Below are positions 25,739-36,228 of a DNA stretch of 64,000 bases, piece by piece. Origin of the DNA: Metapseudomonas resinovorans DSM 21078 (GTDB lineage Bacteria; Pseudomonadota; Gammaproteobacteria; Pseudomonadales; Pseudomonadaceae); the NCBI RefSeq assembly GCF_000423545.1, contig NZ_AUIE01000022.1, positions 62,001-126,000 on the forward strand. Reading direction: 5' to 3'. How positions within the stretch are numbered: position 1 is the first letter of the stretch; every line of letters starts with the position of its first letter. The notes beneath the pieces were generated by a model. The model ran no database searches. It was not told the origin of the DNA and saw nothing but the letters and a program-made list of their open reading frames with translations. The position numbers and the translations under genes are program-made.

Positions 25739-26677
25739 TCAGACCACCGGGGTCAGCACCTCGCCCTTGTCGAGGAATGCCCGCAGGTTGGCGAACACCA
25801 GTTCTTCCATCTGCAAGCGGGTATCACGGGTGCCGCTGCCGACATGCGGCGCCAGCACCACGTTGTCCAGTGCGAAGAGTGCCTCGGGCACATGGGGCTC
25901 GGACTCGAACACATCCAGCCCGGCACCGCCCAGACGGCCTTCGGCCAGAGCGGCAACAAGCGCCGGCTCGTCCACCACCGAACCCCGGGCAACGTTGATG
26001 AGGATGCCCTCCGGCCCCAGGGCCTCCAGCACCGCGGCAGAGATCAGGTGATGTGTGGCAGTGCCCCCGGGGCAGGTCAGCACCAGGAAGTCCGCCCAGC
26101 GGGCCAGCGCCAGCAGGTCCGGCTCGAAACCGTAGGGGGCGTCTGCGTCCGGTCGACGGTTGTGGTAGCGCACCAGCATGTCGAAGCCCTCCGCGCGGCG
26201 CGCGACATCCTTGCCGATGCGGCCGAGGCCGACGATGCCCAACCGCTTGCCGCTGACCTTGCGCGCCAGGGGGAAGTTGCCAGCCGGCCAAAGACCGGCA
26301 CGCACGAAACGATCCGCCGCGCTGATGTGCCGCGCGCAGTCGATCAGCAAGCCCATGGCCAGGTCGGCCACGCAGCCGTTGAGCACGTCCGGCGTGGAGC
26401 TGACCTGGATGCCACGCTGGCGCGCCGCATCGATGGCGATGGCGTCGTAGCCGACACCGAAACTGCAGATGGCGCGCACATTGGGCAGGCGCTCGAGCAT
26501 GGCGGCGGAGCAGCCGAAGCGCGCCGAGGTGACCACCACCTCGAACGCGGTGCCGTGCGCATCGAGAAAGGCCAAGGCATCGTCCTGCTGCCACAGCGGC
26601 ACGGCGTCATGCTCATTGGCCAGGCGCTGGTTGAAGCGCTCGGTCAGCGGGCCGACGTGGAGGATCTTGGGTTCCAT
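25739..26677 (-). CDS. D-isomer-specific 2-hydroxyacid dehydrogenase
   Basis: A 312-residue NAD(P)-dependent dehydrogenase. It has the Rossmann motif LGIVGLGRIGKDVARRAEGF and the catalytic set: Arg in NVARGSVVDE, Glu in VFESEPHVPEAL, His in LAPHVGSGT. The closest class is glyoxylate/hydroxypyruvate reductase (GhrB-like). It is the last gene of the kdgD-to-garD minus-strand unit, only 29 nt after garD, with GGAG before its ATG. Its substrate in this pathway is unclear: it might remove tartronate semialdehyde, glyoxylate or another 2-oxoacid side product. Confidence 0.85.
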   Translation of the reverse strand: MEPKILHVGPLTERFNQRLANEHDAVPLWQQDDALAFLDAHGTAFEVVVTSARFGCSAAMLERLPNVRAICSFGVGYDAIAIDAARQRGIQVSSTPDVLNGCVADLAMGLLIDCARHISAADRFVRAGLWPAGNFPLARKVSGKRLGIVGLGRIGKDVARRAEGFDMLVRYHNRRPDADAPYGFEPDLLALARWADFLVLTCPGGTATHHLISAAVLEALGPEGILINVARGSVVDEPALVAALAEGRLGGAGLDVFESEPHVPEALFALDNVVLAPHVGSGTRDTRLQMEELVFANLRAFLDKGEVLTPVV

Positions 26678-26705
26678 CCGGAATCTCCGATACGACGCCG
26701 GTAAC

Positions 26706-28262
26706 TCAGGTCACCGGCGCGGGGTTGAACAGGGTCAGGTCGTTGTGCAGCCGGTGCTTCTCCGCCCAGGTGTGCTCACGACCGCTGGCCACGTCCAGGT
26801 AGTAGCGGAACAACTCCCAGCCCATTTCTTCCAGGGTGACACGCCCAGAAGTAATACGACCTGCATCGACGTCGATCAGGTCGGGCCAGCGCTCGGCCAG
26901 TTGGGTGCGCGTGGAGACCTTGATCACCGGCACCATGGACAGGCCGTAGGGGGTGCCACGGCCGGTGGTGAACACGTGCAGGTTCATGCCGGCGGCCAGT
27001 TGCAGGGTGCCGCAGACGAAGTCGCTGGCCGGGGTCGCGCAATACTGCAGGCCCTTGCCGCGCACGCGCTCGCCCGGAGCGACGACGCCGGCGATGGCGC
27101 TGTTGCCGGATTTGGCGATGGAGCCCATGGCCTTTTCGACGATGTTGTTCAGGCCGCCCTTCTTGTTGCCGGGCGTGGTATTGGCGCTGCGGTCGGCCAT
27201 GCCTCGGGCGAGGTAGCGGTCGTACCAATCCATCTCCCGCACCAGCGCCTGGGCCACTTCGGGGGTCGCCGCACGCGGGGTGAGCAGGTGGATGCCGTCG
27301 CGCACTTCGGTGTTTTCCGAAAACATCACGGTGGCACCGGCGCGCACCAGCAGGTCAGCGGCCACGCCCAGGGCCGGGTTGGCGGTGACGCCGGAGAAGG
27401 CATCGCTGCCGCCACACTGCATGCCCAGCACCAGCTCGGACGCGGGGCAGGTTTCCCGGCGGCGCTGGTCGAGGACCTTCAGGCGGTCCTCGATCATGCC
27501 CATGATCTGCTCGACCATGCCGGCAAAACCGCTGGCCGAATCCTGCAGGCGGAACAGCCAGACTTCCTCGTCCTGGCCGGCGGTGAGTTCGTCGCCCGGC
27601 ATCAGTTGCTCGGCCTGCAGCTTCTCGCAGCCAAGGCCGATGACCAGCGCCTGGCCGCCAAGGTTGGGGTTGCGCGCAATGTTGTGCAGGGTGCGGATCG
27701 GGATCACCGCATCCGGTGCATTGATCGCCACGCCGCAGCCATAGCTGTGGGTCAGTGCGACCACATCATCGACATTGGGGTACTTCGGCAGGACTTCCTT
27801 GCGCACGCGGTCGACGCAGTGGTCGAGCACCCCGGTGACGCACTGCACGGTGGTGGTGACGCCGAGGATATTGCGGGTACCGACACTGCCGTCCGGGTTG
27901 CGGAAGCCTTCGAAGGTGTAGCCGGAAAGCTCCGCCATGGGCGGCGGCACGGCGGTGGCCATGGGCAGGTTTTCCAGCCCCGGCGCTTCGGGAATGCTCA
28001 GCAGTTCCTCGCGTACCCAACTGCCACGGGGAATGGGCTTCAAGGCATGGCCGATCACGGTGCCGTAGCGCAGCACGGCGCCGCCAGCAGGAATGTCCAC
28101 CAGGGTGACCTTGTGGCTCTGGGGAATGGCTTCACGGGTGACCAGGCCATCGGGAAACTGGCCGCCCTCCGCCACGCCCTGCTCGTTGATCACGATGGCG
28201 ACGTTGTCGTCCGGGTGCAGGCGCACATGGCGGGGCGAGTCCTGGTGTTGGATCAACTGCAT
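26706..28262 (-). CDS. garD: Galactarate dehydratase GarD
   Basis: A 518-residue enzyme of the UxaA/GarD family: short N-terminal SAF-like domain (about 1-100), then the large catalytic domain with [50 protein letters not shown] and [19 protein letters not shown]. It dehydrates galactarate (mucate) to 5-dehydro-4-deoxy-D-glucarate. ATG at 28262 has GGAG upstream; an in-frame ATG at 28367 lies in repeat sequence and is rejected. It sits beside the glucarate dehydratase gene and feeds KdgD. Confidence 0.93.
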   Translation of the reverse strand: MQLIQHQDSPRHVRLHPDDNVAIVINEQGVAEGGQFPDGLVTREAIPQSHKVTLVDIPAGGAVLRYGTVIGHALKPIPRGSWVREELLSIPEAPGLENLPMATAVPPPMAELSGYTFEGFRNPDGSVGTRNILGVTTTVQCVTGVLDHCVDRVRKEVLPKYPNVDDVVALTHSYGCGVAINAPDAVIPIRTLHNIARNPNLGGQALVIGLGCEKLQAEQLMPGDELTAGQDEEVWLFRLQDSASGFAGMVEQIMGMIEDRLKVLDQRRRETCPASELVLGMQCGGSDAFSGVTANPALGVAADLLVRAGATVMFSENTEVRDGIHLLTPRAATPEVAQALVREMDWYDRYLARGMADRSANTTPGNKKGGLNNIVEKAMGSIAKSGNSAIAGVVAPGERVRGKGLQYCATPASDFVCGTLQLAAGMNLHVFTTGRGTPYGLSMVPVIKVSTRTQLAERWPDLIDVDAGRITSGRVTLEEMGWELFRYYLDVASGREHTWAEKHRLHNDLTLFNPAPVT

Positions 28263-28296
28263 GGCTGACTCCGTTGTTCTGAGTTCAGGCATCGAC

Positions 28297-28395
28297 GGTG
28301 GGCTGAAGCCCACCCTACGGCACTGACTGCGTTGTTGTTCTGTTGTCCATACGTCTGACCGGCGCACGGGTGGACATGAAGGGCGATGTCCACCC
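28297..28395. repeat. Two CCACCCTACG hairpin repeats between gudD and garD
   Basis: GGTGGGCTGAAGCCCACC (28297-28314) and GGGTGGACAT ... ATGTCCACCC (28368-28395) each end in CCCTACG. They are REP-like hairpins inside the operon and could lower or stabilise the downstream garD mRNA. Confidence 0.65.
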
Positions 28396-28407
28396 TACGA
28401 GTCTGCT

Positions 28408-29754
28408 TCAACGCACCAGGCAGGGGCGCTTGTTGTTGAAGGTCCAGTTCGGCACGAGGTACTGCATGGCGATGGCGTCGTCACGCGCGCCCAGTCCCTT
28501 GGACTTGTACAGCGCGTGGGCCTTGGCCAGTTCGTACATATCCAGTTCGACACCCAGGCCCGGCTTCTGCGGCACCGCGACCTTGCCGCCCTTGATGCGC
28601 AGCGGCTCCCTGGTCAGGCGCTGGCCGTCCTGCCAGATCCAGTGGGTGTCGATGGCGGTGATCTTGCCCGGCGCCGCCGCGGCGACGTGGGTGAACATCG
28701 CCAGGGAAATGTCGAAGTGGTTATTGGAGTGCGAGCCCCAGGTCAGGCCCCAGTCGTTGCACATCTGCGCGACGCGCACCGAGCCCTGCATGGTCCAGAA
28801 GTGCGGGTCGGCCAGGGGGATATCCACAGACTGCAGGGAAATGGCGTGGCCCATCTGGCGCCAGTCGGTGGCGATCATGTTGGTGGCGGTGGGCAGGCCG
28901 GTGGCGCGGCGGAACTCGGTCATCACCTCGCGGCCGGAGTAGCCGTTCTCGGCGCCGCAGGGGTCTTCTGCGTAGGCCAGCACAGGGTGCTGGTCGCGGC
29001 ACAGCCTGATGGCGTCCTTCAGGGACCAGGCCCCGTTGGGGTCGAGGGTGATGCGCGCCTCGGGGAAGCGCTCGGCCAGTGCGGTGACCGCCTCGATTTC
29101 CGCTTCGCCGCGCAGGACGCCGCCCTTGAGTTTGAAGTCGTTGAAGCCATAGCGGGCATGTGCCGCCTCGGCCAGGCGCACGACCGCTTCCGGGGTCAGC
29201 GCCTCCTCGTTGCGCAGGCGGAACCAGGCATCATCGGCGTCCGCTTCGCTGCGGTAGTCGAGCTCGGTCTTGTTGCGGTCGCCGACATAGAACAGGTAGC
29301 CGAGCATCTCCACTTCGTCGCGCTGCTGGCCTTCGCCGAGCAGGGCGGCCACCGGCACTTCCAGGTGCTGGCCGAGCAGGTCGAGCAAGGCAGCCTCCAG
29401 GGCAGTGCCGGCATGGATGGCGATGCGCAGGTCGAAGGTCTGCAGGCCGCGGCCACCGGAGTCACGGTCGGCAAAGGCCTGGCGCACCTGGTTGAGGAGC
29501 CGCTGGTAGTTGCCGATGGACTGGCCCACCAGCAACGCGCGGGCGTCTTCCAGGGTCTGGCGAATGGCTTCGCCGCCGGGCACCTCGCCTACGCCTACAT
29601 GGCCGGCGTTGTCCTTGAGGATCACCACGTTGCGGGTGAAGTACGGAGCGTGGGCGCCGCTGAGGTTGAGCAGCATGCTGTCCTGACCGGCCACCGGCAC
29701 GACGGTGAGCTCGGTGATGCGCGGGGTGCTGCTGGGCAGTTGGTGCTGAGTCAT
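28408..29754 (-). CDS. gudD: Glucarate dehydratase GudD
   Basis: A 448-residue enolase-superfamily enzyme that converts D-glucarate (and L-idarate) to 5-dehydro-4-deoxyglucarate. Active-site residues match E. coli GlucD offset by three: K208-x-K210, D238 and N240 (LDPNGAWS), E263 (YAEDP), N292 (ATNMIATDW), H342 (SHSNNH). Length is as in E. coli. It lies 18 nt after the transporter gene and 145 nt before garD. Confidence 0.95.
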   Translation of the reverse strand: MTQHQLPSSTPRITELTVVPVAGQDSMLLNLSGAHAPYFTRNVVILKDNAGHVGVGEVPGGEAIRQTLEDARALLVGQSIGNYQRLLNQVRQAFADRDSGGRGLQTFDLRIAIHAGTALEAALLDLLGQHLEVPVAALLGEGQQRDEVEMLGYLFYVGDRNKTELDYRSEADADDAWFRLRNEEALTPEAVVRLAEAAHARYGFNDFKLKGGVLRGEAEIEAVTALAERFPEARITLDPNGAWSLKDAIRLCRDQHPVLAYAEDPCGAENGYSGREVMTEFRRATGLPTATNMIATDWRQMGHAISLQSVDIPLADPHFWTMQGSVRVAQMCNDWGLTWGSHSNNHFDISLAMFTHVAAAAPGKITAIDTHWIWQDGQRLTREPLRIKGGKVAVPQKPGLGVELDMYELAKAHALYKSKGLGARDDAIAMQYLVPNWTFNNKRPCLVR

Positions 29755-29772
29755 CTTGCTGTCCTTCTCGGG

Positions 29773-31149
29773 TTAACGGGCCGGGCTGGCGGCGGTTGTC
29801 TCGGTAGCGGTCGCCGTGGCGCCGGCTTCAGGCTTTTCGCCCTTGAGTTCGACACGCTTGATCTCGCCGACGATGAACAGGTAGCTGAACGCGGCGAGGA
29901 AGGCGTTGATGCCGACGAACACCAGGGCCCACTTGAAGGAGCCGGTGGCGGCGATGATGTAGCCGATGACGATCGGGGTGGTGATCGACGACAGGTTGCC
30001 GCAGGTGTTGAAGATGCCACCGGACAGGCCGGCGATCTGCCTGGGCGCGGTATCCGACATCACCGCCCAGCCGAGGGCACCGATGCCCTTGCCGAAGAAG
30101 GCCACGGCCATGAAGCCCACCACCATCCAGTCGGCGTCCACGTAGTTGCAGAGGATCATGGTCATGGACAGCAGCATGCCGCCAACGATCGGCGTCTTGC
30201 GCGCCACGCTGAGGGAATGGCCACGGCGCAGCAGCCAGTCGGAGATCACCCCGCCGAGCACGCCACCAATGAATCCGCAGATGGCCGGCAGGGAGGCGAT
30301 GATGCCCGCCTTGAGGATGGTCATGCCGCGCTCCTGCACCAGGTACACCGGGAACCAGGTGAGGAAGAAGTAGGTGAGCGCGTTGATGCAGAACTGGCCC
30401 AGGTAGATGCCGGCCATCATGCGGTTACTGACCAGTTGCCTGATGTGCTCCCATTTCGGCCCGTTGCCCGGCAACTTGCGGTTCTGGTCCATGTCCACCA
30501 GGGCGCCGTTGGCGGCGATGTGGTCGATCTCCGCCTGGTTGGCCAGCGGGTGTTCCTTGGGGTTGTAGATGAACTTCAGCCAGACCCCGGAGAACAGGAT
30601 GCCGATCACCCCCATGACGATGAACACGTGTTCCCAGCCGAAGCTGTGGACGATCCAGCCCATCAGCGGGGCGAAGAGCACCGTGGCGAAGTACTGGGCG
30701 GAGTTGAACACGGCAGATGCCGTACCGCGCTCGGCAGTGGGGAACCAGGCGGCGACGATGCGCGCGTTGCCGGGGAAAGACGGCGCCTCGGCAAAGCCAA
30801 CCAAAAAGCGCAGCATGAACAGGGTCACCACCGACCAGGCCACCGGCACTGTGTCGACGAAGCCCTGCAACAGGGTGAACACCGACCAGGTGAAGATGCT
30901 GAAGGCGTAGACGCGCTTGGAGCCGAAGCGGTCCAGCAGCCAGCCGCCAGGAATCTGGCCGAGCACATAGGCCCAACCGAAAGCGGAAAATATGTAGCCG
31001 AGCATGACGGCATCGATGCCGAGCTCCTTCTGCATCGCGGAGCCGGCGATGGAGATGGTGGCGCGGTCGGCATAGTTGATCGTGGTCACCAGGAACAGCA
31101 TGAGCAGGATCAGGTAACGCACACGGGTTTGCTTCATCACTTCGCCCAT
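29773..31149 (-). CDS. gudP: MFS aldarate (glucarate/galactarate) transporter, GudP/GarP type
   Basis: A 458-residue protein with 12 predicted membrane segments. The start, YLILLMLFLVTTINYADRAT, is typical of the anion:cation symporter family (GudP, GarP, ExuT). Its location between two glucarate-dehydratase-family genes makes glucarate/galactarate uptake the likely role. ATG at 31149 is preceded by AGAGAGAAG; an in-frame ATG at 31626 would overlap the upstream gene and is not used. Confidence 0.9.
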   Translation of the reverse strand: MGEVMKQTRVRYLILLMLFLVTTINYADRATISIAGSAMQKELGIDAVMLGYIFSAFGWAYVLGQIPGGWLLDRFGSKRVYAFSIFTWSVFTLLQGFVDTVPVAWSVVTLFMLRFLVGFAEAPSFPGNARIVAAWFPTAERGTASAVFNSAQYFATVLFAPLMGWIVHSFGWEHVFIVMGVIGILFSGVWLKFIYNPKEHPLANQAEIDHIAANGALVDMDQNRKLPGNGPKWEHIRQLVSNRMMAGIYLGQFCINALTYFFLTWFPVYLVQERGMTILKAGIIASLPAICGFIGGVLGGVISDWLLRRGHSLSVARKTPIVGGMLLSMTMILCNYVDADWMVVGFMAVAFFGKGIGALGWAVMSDTAPRQIAGLSGGIFNTCGNLSSITTPIVIGYIIAATGSFKWALVFVGINAFLAAFSYLFIVGEIKRVELKGEKPEAGATATATETTAASPAR

Positions 31150-31238
31150 GGTTCTTCTCTCTGAATTGTTCTTGTCGAAGAGCTCGCGCGGATTTGGCGC
31201 GCGAGTGTCGTGTTGCATTCCGCAGGGAGCGGACGGGG

Positions 31239-32510
31239 TCAGAACCTCGGCTTCCTGATTTTCCAGGCCGGGTCGTATTTGCGCATCTGCCGCGCGTCGT
31301 CGCGACTTCGGATATCGATGGAGAGGTACTGTTCGTGGAGTTTGGCCAGTTGATCCTGATCCAGTTCCACGCCTAGGCCCGGTGCTCGGGTGAGGCGTAC
31401 GCAGCCGTCCTGGATCGGCAGCTTGCCGCCCTTGATGACCTCCTCGTCCTCTTCCTGCCACGGGTAATGCGTATCGCAGGCGTAGGTAAGGTTGGGCACC
31501 GAGGCCGCCACGTGGGCCATGGCCATCAGGCTGATGCCCAGGTGCGAGTTGGAGTGCATCGACAGGCCGAGGCCGAAGGTGTCGCACATCCGCGCCAGCG
31601 CCTGGGTATCGCGCAGGCCGCCCCAATAGTGGTGGTCGGCAAGAACGATCTGCACGCTGTTCAGCGCGACGCTACGACGGAACTCGTCGAAGTCGGTGAC
31701 CACCATGTTGGTGGCCAGCGGCAGGCCGGTGCGCTCGTGCAGTTCGGCCATGCCGTCGAGGCCGGGGGTCGGGTCTTCGTAGTACTGCAGGTCATCGCCC
31801 AGTAGCTCGGCCATGCGCAGCGCCGTTTCCAGCGACCAGTTGCCGTTGGGGTCGATGCGCAGCGGGTGGTCGGGGAAGGCCTTCTTCAGCGCCTTGATGC
31901 AGGCGACTTCGTGCTCGGGCTCCAGTGCCCCAGCCTTCAGCTTGATGCTCTTGAAGCCGTGGGCTTCGATCATCCGCGCGGCCTGGGCGACGATCTGCTC
32001 CTCGCTGAGGGCTTCGCCCCAGGAATCCGGCGCGTAAGGCGCGTCGATGTGCTTGGCGTACTTGAAGAAGAGGTAGGCGCTGAAGGGCACTTCAGTGCGA
32101 ATGGCGCCGCCCAGCAGGTCCACCAGGGGCATGTTCAGCGAGCGGGCTTGCACGTCGAGGAAGGCGACCTCGAACGCGGAATAGGCGTTGGCCACCTGCT
32201 TGCTGGGGTGGGAGCCAGGTGCCAGTTCCGCACCGGCTTCGGCCGGCCCGAGGCGGGCGACGGTCTGGATGACGCGGGCACGCAGGCCGTTCAGGTCGAA
32301 CGCGTCCAGCCCGACCAGGCTGTCCTGCATGGCCTGCAGCACGGCCAGCACCGGTGCATCGCCATAGCTTTCGCCAAGGCCGATGTAACCGTTGTCGCTT
32401 TCCACTTCGATGATCGAGCGCAGCGCGAAAGGTTCGTGGATACCGCTGGCGTTCAGCAGCGGCGCATCGCGGAAGGCGATGGGGGTGACTCTGACTCGTT
32501 TGATCTTCAC
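31239..32510 (-). CDS. Second glucarate-dehydratase-family enzyme (enolase superfamily)
   Basis: A 423-residue protein with the acid-sugar dehydratase active site: K190-x-K192, D220 and N222 (RIDPNGNWS), E245 (YYEDP), N268 (ATNMVVTDFDE) and H319 (MHSNSH). It is clearly a paralogue of GudD but diverged and shorter. It starts with GTG (32510) behind AGGAA. The set of residues fits an aldarate dehydratase; the preferred isomer is unknown, and an aldarate other than D-glucarate (for example altrarate or idarate) would explain why both genes are kept. Confidence 0.87.
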   Translation of the reverse strand: MKIKRVRVTPIAFRDAPLLNASGIHEPFALRSIIEVESDNGYIGLGESYGDAPVLAVLQAMQDSLVGLDAFDLNGLRARVIQTVARLGPAEAGAELAPGSHPSKQVANAYSAFEVAFLDVQARSLNMPLVDLLGGAIRTEVPFSAYLFFKYAKHIDAPYAPDSWGEALSEEQIVAQAARMIEAHGFKSIKLKAGALEPEHEVACIKALKKAFPDHPLRIDPNGNWSLETALRMAELLGDDLQYYEDPTPGLDGMAELHERTGLPLATNMVVTDFDEFRRSVALNSVQIVLADHHYWGGLRDTQALARMCDTFGLGLSMHSNSHLGISLMAMAHVAASVPNLTYACDTHYPWQEEDEEVIKGGKLPIQDGCVRLTRAPGLGVELDQDQLAKLHEQYLSIDIRSRDDARQMRKYDPAWKIRKPRF

Positions 32511-32602
32511 GAGCGATTCCTACCTGTGCTTGTTGTTGTACCGGTAGTCCCTGTTGAGGCTCGGGGGCAGGACCTGCCCCCGAGTCGTCCTGCTGCGTCG
32601 GA

Positions 32603-34045
32603 TCAACCCCCGATGTAGGTGGTCTTCACCGTGGTGTAGAACTCCTGGGCGTAGCGACCCTGTTCGCGCGGGCCGTAGGATGAGCCTTTGCGACCACCGA
32701 ACGGCACGTGGTAATCCACCCCGGCAGTGGGCAGGTTGACCATGACCATTCCGGCCTGGGCGTGGCGCTTGAAGTGGTTGGCGTACTTCAGCGAGGTGGT
32801 GGCGATACCGGCGGACAGGCCGAACTCGGTATCGTTGGCCAGCGCCAACGCCTCATCAAAGCTGGCCACGCGGATGACGTTGGCCACCGGACCGAAGATT
32901 TCCTCTCGGCTGATGCGCATGCCCGCCTCGCTGTCGGCGAACAGCGCAGGCGCCATGAAGTAGCCGTCGGTGTCGCAGCTCACCCGCTCGCCACCGGCCA
33001 CCAGGCGCGCGCCTTCGTCGCGGCCGATGTCGATGTAGCGCAGGTCCTGCTCCAGCTGGGCCTGGGACACCACCGGGCCGATATCGATGCCGCTGAGGAG
33101 CGCATGGCCGACGCGAATCGAGCGCATGCGTTCAGCCATGGCTTCGACGAAACGGTCGTGGATCCCGGCGGTGACGATCAAGCGGCTGCTGGCGGTGCAG
33201 CGCTGGCCGGTGGAGTAGAAAGCACTCTGCACGGCGAGCTCGACGGCGGTCTTGAGGTCGGCGTCATCGAGGATCACCTGCGGATTCTTGCCCCCCATCT
33301 CCAACTGCACCTTGGCGCCACGGGCGACGCAGGCGGCGGCGATATTGCGGCCGACGCCGACGGAACCGGTAAAGCTGATGCCGTCGACGCGCGCGTCATT
33401 GACCATGGCTTCGCCGACCACGCGGCCACTGCCCATCACCAGGTTGAACACGCCGGCGGGGAAGCCTGCGCGGGAGATGATTTCCGCCAGCGCCCAGGCA
33501 CTGCCGGGCACCAGGTCGGCGGGCTTGAACACCACGCAGTTGCCGTAGGCCAGCGCCGGGGCGATCTTCCAGGCCGGAATGGCGATGGGGAAGTTCCAGG
33601 GCGTGATCAGGCCGATCACGCCCAGGGGTTCGCGGGTGACTTCCACCGATACACCGGGCCGTACCGAGGGCACCACTTCGCCGGACAGGCGCAGGCACTC
33701 GCCGGCGAAGAACTTGAAGATATTGCCGGCGCGGCTGACCTCGCCGATGGCTTCGGGCAGGGTCTTGCCCTCTTCCCGCGCCAGCAGGGTGCCCAACTCC
33801 TCGCGGCGGGCGAGGATCTCGCTGCCCACCTTGTCGAGCGCATCGGCGCGCGCCTGGATACCGGAAACGGACCAGGCCGGGAACGCCGCGCGGGCGGCTT
33901 CGATGGCCTGGGCCACCTGGGCGGCGTCGGCCTGGGCGTATTCGCCCAGGCAGTCGGAGAGGTCGGAGGGGTTGATGTTGCGCGAGTAGCCGTTGCCAGC
34001 CACCCACTCCCCACCTATGTAGTTATCGAAGCGTTTGTCAGTCAC
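32603..34045 (-). CDS. 2-oxoglutarate semialdehyde dehydrogenase
   Basis: A 480-residue aldehyde dehydrogenase with NPWNF-type motif TPWNFPIA (N151), K174, E249 (LEMGGKNP) and catalytic C283 (STGQRCTASS). In this operon it should oxidise 2-oxoglutarate semialdehyde, the KdgD product, to 2-oxoglutarate with NAD(P)+, linking aldarates to the TCA cycle. GTG start at 34045 with AGGAGA 7 nt upstream. It follows kdgD by 21 nt. Confidence 0.92.
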   Translation of the reverse strand: MTDKRFDNYIGGEWVAGNGYSRNINPSDLSDCLGEYAQADAAQVAQAIEAARAAFPAWSVSGIQARADALDKVGSEILARREELGTLLAREEGKTLPEAIGEVSRAGNIFKFFAGECLRLSGEVVPSVRPGVSVEVTREPLGVIGLITPWNFPIAIPAWKIAPALAYGNCVVFKPADLVPGSAWALAEIISRAGFPAGVFNLVMGSGRVVGEAMVNDARVDGISFTGSVGVGRNIAAACVARGAKVQLEMGGKNPQVILDDADLKTAVELAVQSAFYSTGQRCTASSRLIVTAGIHDRFVEAMAERMRSIRVGHALLSGIDIGPVVSQAQLEQDLRYIDIGRDEGARLVAGGERVSCDTDGYFMAPALFADSEAGMRISREEIFGPVANVIRVASFDEALALANDTEFGLSAGIATTSLKYANHFKRHAQAGMVMVNLPTAGVDYHVPFGGRKGSSYGPREQGRYAQEFYTTVKTTYIGG

Positions 34046-34066
34046 GAGCCTTCTCCTGGTTGCGGA

Positions 34067-34978
34067 TCACTGCGCGCCCTGGGCGTCGATCAGCGCGGCG
34101 AGACGCTCGTACTCGTCCGGCAGCAAGTCGGTCAGCGGTGCGCGGACCGGGCCGGCGTCATAACCGGCGATTCGCGCGCCGGCCTTGACGATGCTGACGG
34201 CATAGCCCGCGCGGCGGTTGCGGATTTCCAGGTAGGGCAGGAAGAAGTCGTCGATCAGCTTGCCGACGGTTTCGTGGTCGTCGCGAGCGATGGCGTTGTA
34301 GAAGTCCATCGCGGTCTTCGGGATGAAGTTGAACACCGCAGAGGAATACACCGGCACGCCAAGTGCCTTGTAGGCGGCGGCATAGACTTCGGCGGTGGGC
34401 AGGCCGCCCAGGTAGCTGAAGCGATCGCCGAGGCGACGGCGGATGGCGACCATCAGTTCGATGTCGCCCAGGCCGTCCTTGTAGCCGATCAGGTTCGGGC
34501 AGCGCTCGGCCAGTTGCTCCAGCAGCGCCGGGGTCAGGCGGCAGACGTTGCGGTTGTAGACCACCACGCCGATGTTCACCGATTTGCAGACCTGCTCGAC
34601 ATGAGCGGCCACGCCTTCCTGGCTGGCTTCGGTCAGGTAGTGCGGCAGCAGCAGCAGGCCTTTGGCGCCGAGGCGCTCGGCTTCCTGGGCGTACTGGATC
34701 GCCTGACGGGTGGGACCGCCGACGCCGGCGAGGATCGGGACGCTGCCGGCGCAGGTGTCGACGGCAGTCTTGATGACGGCGGAGTACTCGTCCGGCGCCA
34801 GGGAGAAGAATTCACCGGTACCGCCCGCGGCGAAGAGCGCCGAAGCACCGTAAGGCGCCAGCCATTCCAGGCGACGGGCATAGGTGTCGGCGCGGAAGTT
34901 GCCGGCAGCGTCGAAGTCCGTAACGGGGAAGGACAGCAGGCCGGAGGAGAGGATGGACTTGAGTTCTTGTGGATTCAT
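34067..34978 (-). CDS. kdgD: 5-dehydro-4-deoxyglucarate dehydratase KdgD
   Basis: A 303-residue member of the DapA/NAL superfamily with GGTGEF (52-57), Y141 (VVYNRN) and Schiff-base K167 (LIGYKDG). It decarboxylates and dehydrates 5-dehydro-4-deoxyglucarate to 2-oxoglutarate semialdehyde. ATG 34978 starts the family N-terminus ([10 protein letters not shown]); an upstream in-frame ATG at 35131 would run through the operator region. First gene of the minus-strand operon. Confidence 0.95.
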   Translation of the reverse strand: MNPQELKSILSSGLLSFPVTDFDAAGNFRADTYARRLEWLAPYGASALFAAGGTGEFFSLAPDEYSAVIKTAVDTCAGSVPILAGVGGPTRQAIQYAQEAERLGAKGLLLLPHYLTEASQEGVAAHVEQVCKSVNIGVVVYNRNVCRLTPALLEQLAERCPNLIGYKDGLGDIELMVAIRRRLGDRFSYLGGLPTAEVYAAAYKALGVPVYSSAVFNFIPKTAMDFYNAIARDDHETVGKLIDDFFLPYLEIRNRRAGYAVSIVKAGARIAGYDAGPVRAPLTDLLPDEYERLAALIDAQGAQ

Positions 34979-35029
34979 TATTCGAGCACCCTGCGAAGCG
35001 GTTTGAGTTGAGCCGGCAATCCGGCTTGA

Positions 35030-35071
35030 GAGATACGTTATCGTACAACTCAAAAGATTGCCAACCCCACT
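35030..35071 (-). promoter_or_regulatory. kdgD operon promoter and operator O3
   Basis: On the minus strand TTGGCA, a 16-nt spacer and GATAAC form a plausible promoter. The operator GTTGTACGATAACGTATCTC (35030-35049) overlaps its -10 box and aligns with O2 (GTTGTACGACAACGTATGAC). Confidence 0.65.
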
Positions 35072-35261
35072 CATCCCTCCGTTCGCTCTTCGCCCGCTTT
35101 CGACCAACGGTAGCCAACTGCCTCTGGACAAATGCTATCGACCCACAACCGCCATTCCAGAGCCATCGCACCAAAACAGGGCTTCATCAGATGACAATGC
35201 TGGCGGACTGCAGACCGCGCCAAGCCGTCCTCTTTCCACGCAATTTTCCACCTATGTCGCG

Positions 35262-35319
35262 TTGACAACGCCAAGAAGCCCTGTTGATAATTCGGACAAG
35301 TCATACGACAACATATGAC
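35262..35319 (+). promoter_or_regulatory. Uronate dehydrogenase operon promoter with operator O4
   Basis: TTGACA (35262-35267), 18-nt spacer, GATAAT (35286-35291). GTCATACGACAACATATGAC (35300-35319) has outer GTCATA/TATGAC arms. Same spacing and nearly the same bases as the porin promoter, including the flanking ACAACG-CAA-GCC. Confidence 0.8.
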
Positions 35320-35355
35320 AACCCTTCTAATAACAACAACGGAAAGGCCAGAGAC

Positions 35356-36177
35356 ATGACCCCTTCCCAATCCGCATCACCATGCCTCAAGCGCATCCTG
35401 CTCACCGGTGCCGCCGGCGGCCTCGGCAAAGTCCTGCGCGAGAACGTCCGCCCCTTCGCCGAAGTGCTGCGACTGTCCGACATCGCACCGATGGCACCCG
35501 CCACGGGGCCTCATGAAGAAGTGATTCCCTGCGACCTCGCCGATAAATCGGCGGTAGATGCCCTGGTGCAAGGCGTCGACGCCATCCTGCACTTCGGTGG
35601 CGTGTCGGTGGAGCGACCCTTCGAGGAAATCCTCGAGGCCAATATCCGCGGGGTGTTCCATATCTATGAAGCCGCGCGCCGCCATGGCGTGAAGCGTGTG
35701 ATCTTCGCCAGCTCCAACCATGTGATCGGCTTCTACCGCCAGGACGAACACATCGACGCCGCCTGTGCTCGCCGCCCGGACGGCTATTACGGCCTGTCCA
35801 AGTCCTATGGCGAGGACGTTGCGAGCTTCTACTTCGATCGCTACGGCATCGAGACGGTGAGCATCCGCATCGGCTCCTCGTTCCCCGAGCCGCAGAACCG
35901 CCGGATGATGTCCACCTGGCTGAGCTATCGCGATCTCACCCAACTGATCGGCAAGGCACTGTTCACCCCCAACGTCGGCCACACCGTGGTCTACGGCATG
36001 TCCGACAACAAGGACGTGTGGTGGAACAACCATCTCGCCAGCCATCTCGATTACAGCCCCCAGGACAGTTCCGAGCCCTTCCGCGCCAAAGTCGAAGCGC
36101 AGCCAGCGCCGGCTGCGAACGACCCGGTAGCGGTCTACCAGGGTGGAGCCTTCGTCGCCGCCGGGCCATTCGAATGA
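35356..36177 (+). CDS. udh: Uronate dehydrogenase (NAD-dependent)
   Basis: A 273-residue short-chain dehydrogenase/epimerase-fold enzyme with GAAGGLG (18-24) and the YxxxK pair Y145/K149 in DGYYGLSKSYGED. Udh oxidises D-galacturonate and D-glucuronate to aldarolactones. ATG 35356 follows GGAAAGG. It heads an operon with a lactonase and a TRAP transporter, and its promoter is shared in design with the porin. Confidence 0.93.
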   Translation: MTPSQSASPCLKRILLTGAAGGLGKVLRENVRPFAEVLRLSDIAPMAPATGPHEEVIPCDLADKSAVDALVQGVDAILHFGGVSVERPFEEILEANIRGVFHIYEAARRHGVKRVIFASSNHVIGFYRQDEHIDAACARRPDGYYGLSKSYGEDVASFYFDRYGIETVSIRIGSSFPEPQNRRMMSTWLSYRDLTQLIGKALFTPNVGHTVVYGMSDNKDVWWNNHLASHLDYSPQDSSEPFRAKVEAQPAPAANDPVAVYQGGAFVAAGPFE

Positions 36178-36228
36178 CCGACACCTGCTCCTGACACGCA
36201 CGGCCAACAAGAACAAGAGATCCACGCC

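Noticed and set aside
28516-31164. 882-codon open frame on the plus strand
   Set aside because: It is antisense to gudD and the MFS transporter; long antisense frames are common in GC-rich DNA and its composition is not protein-like.
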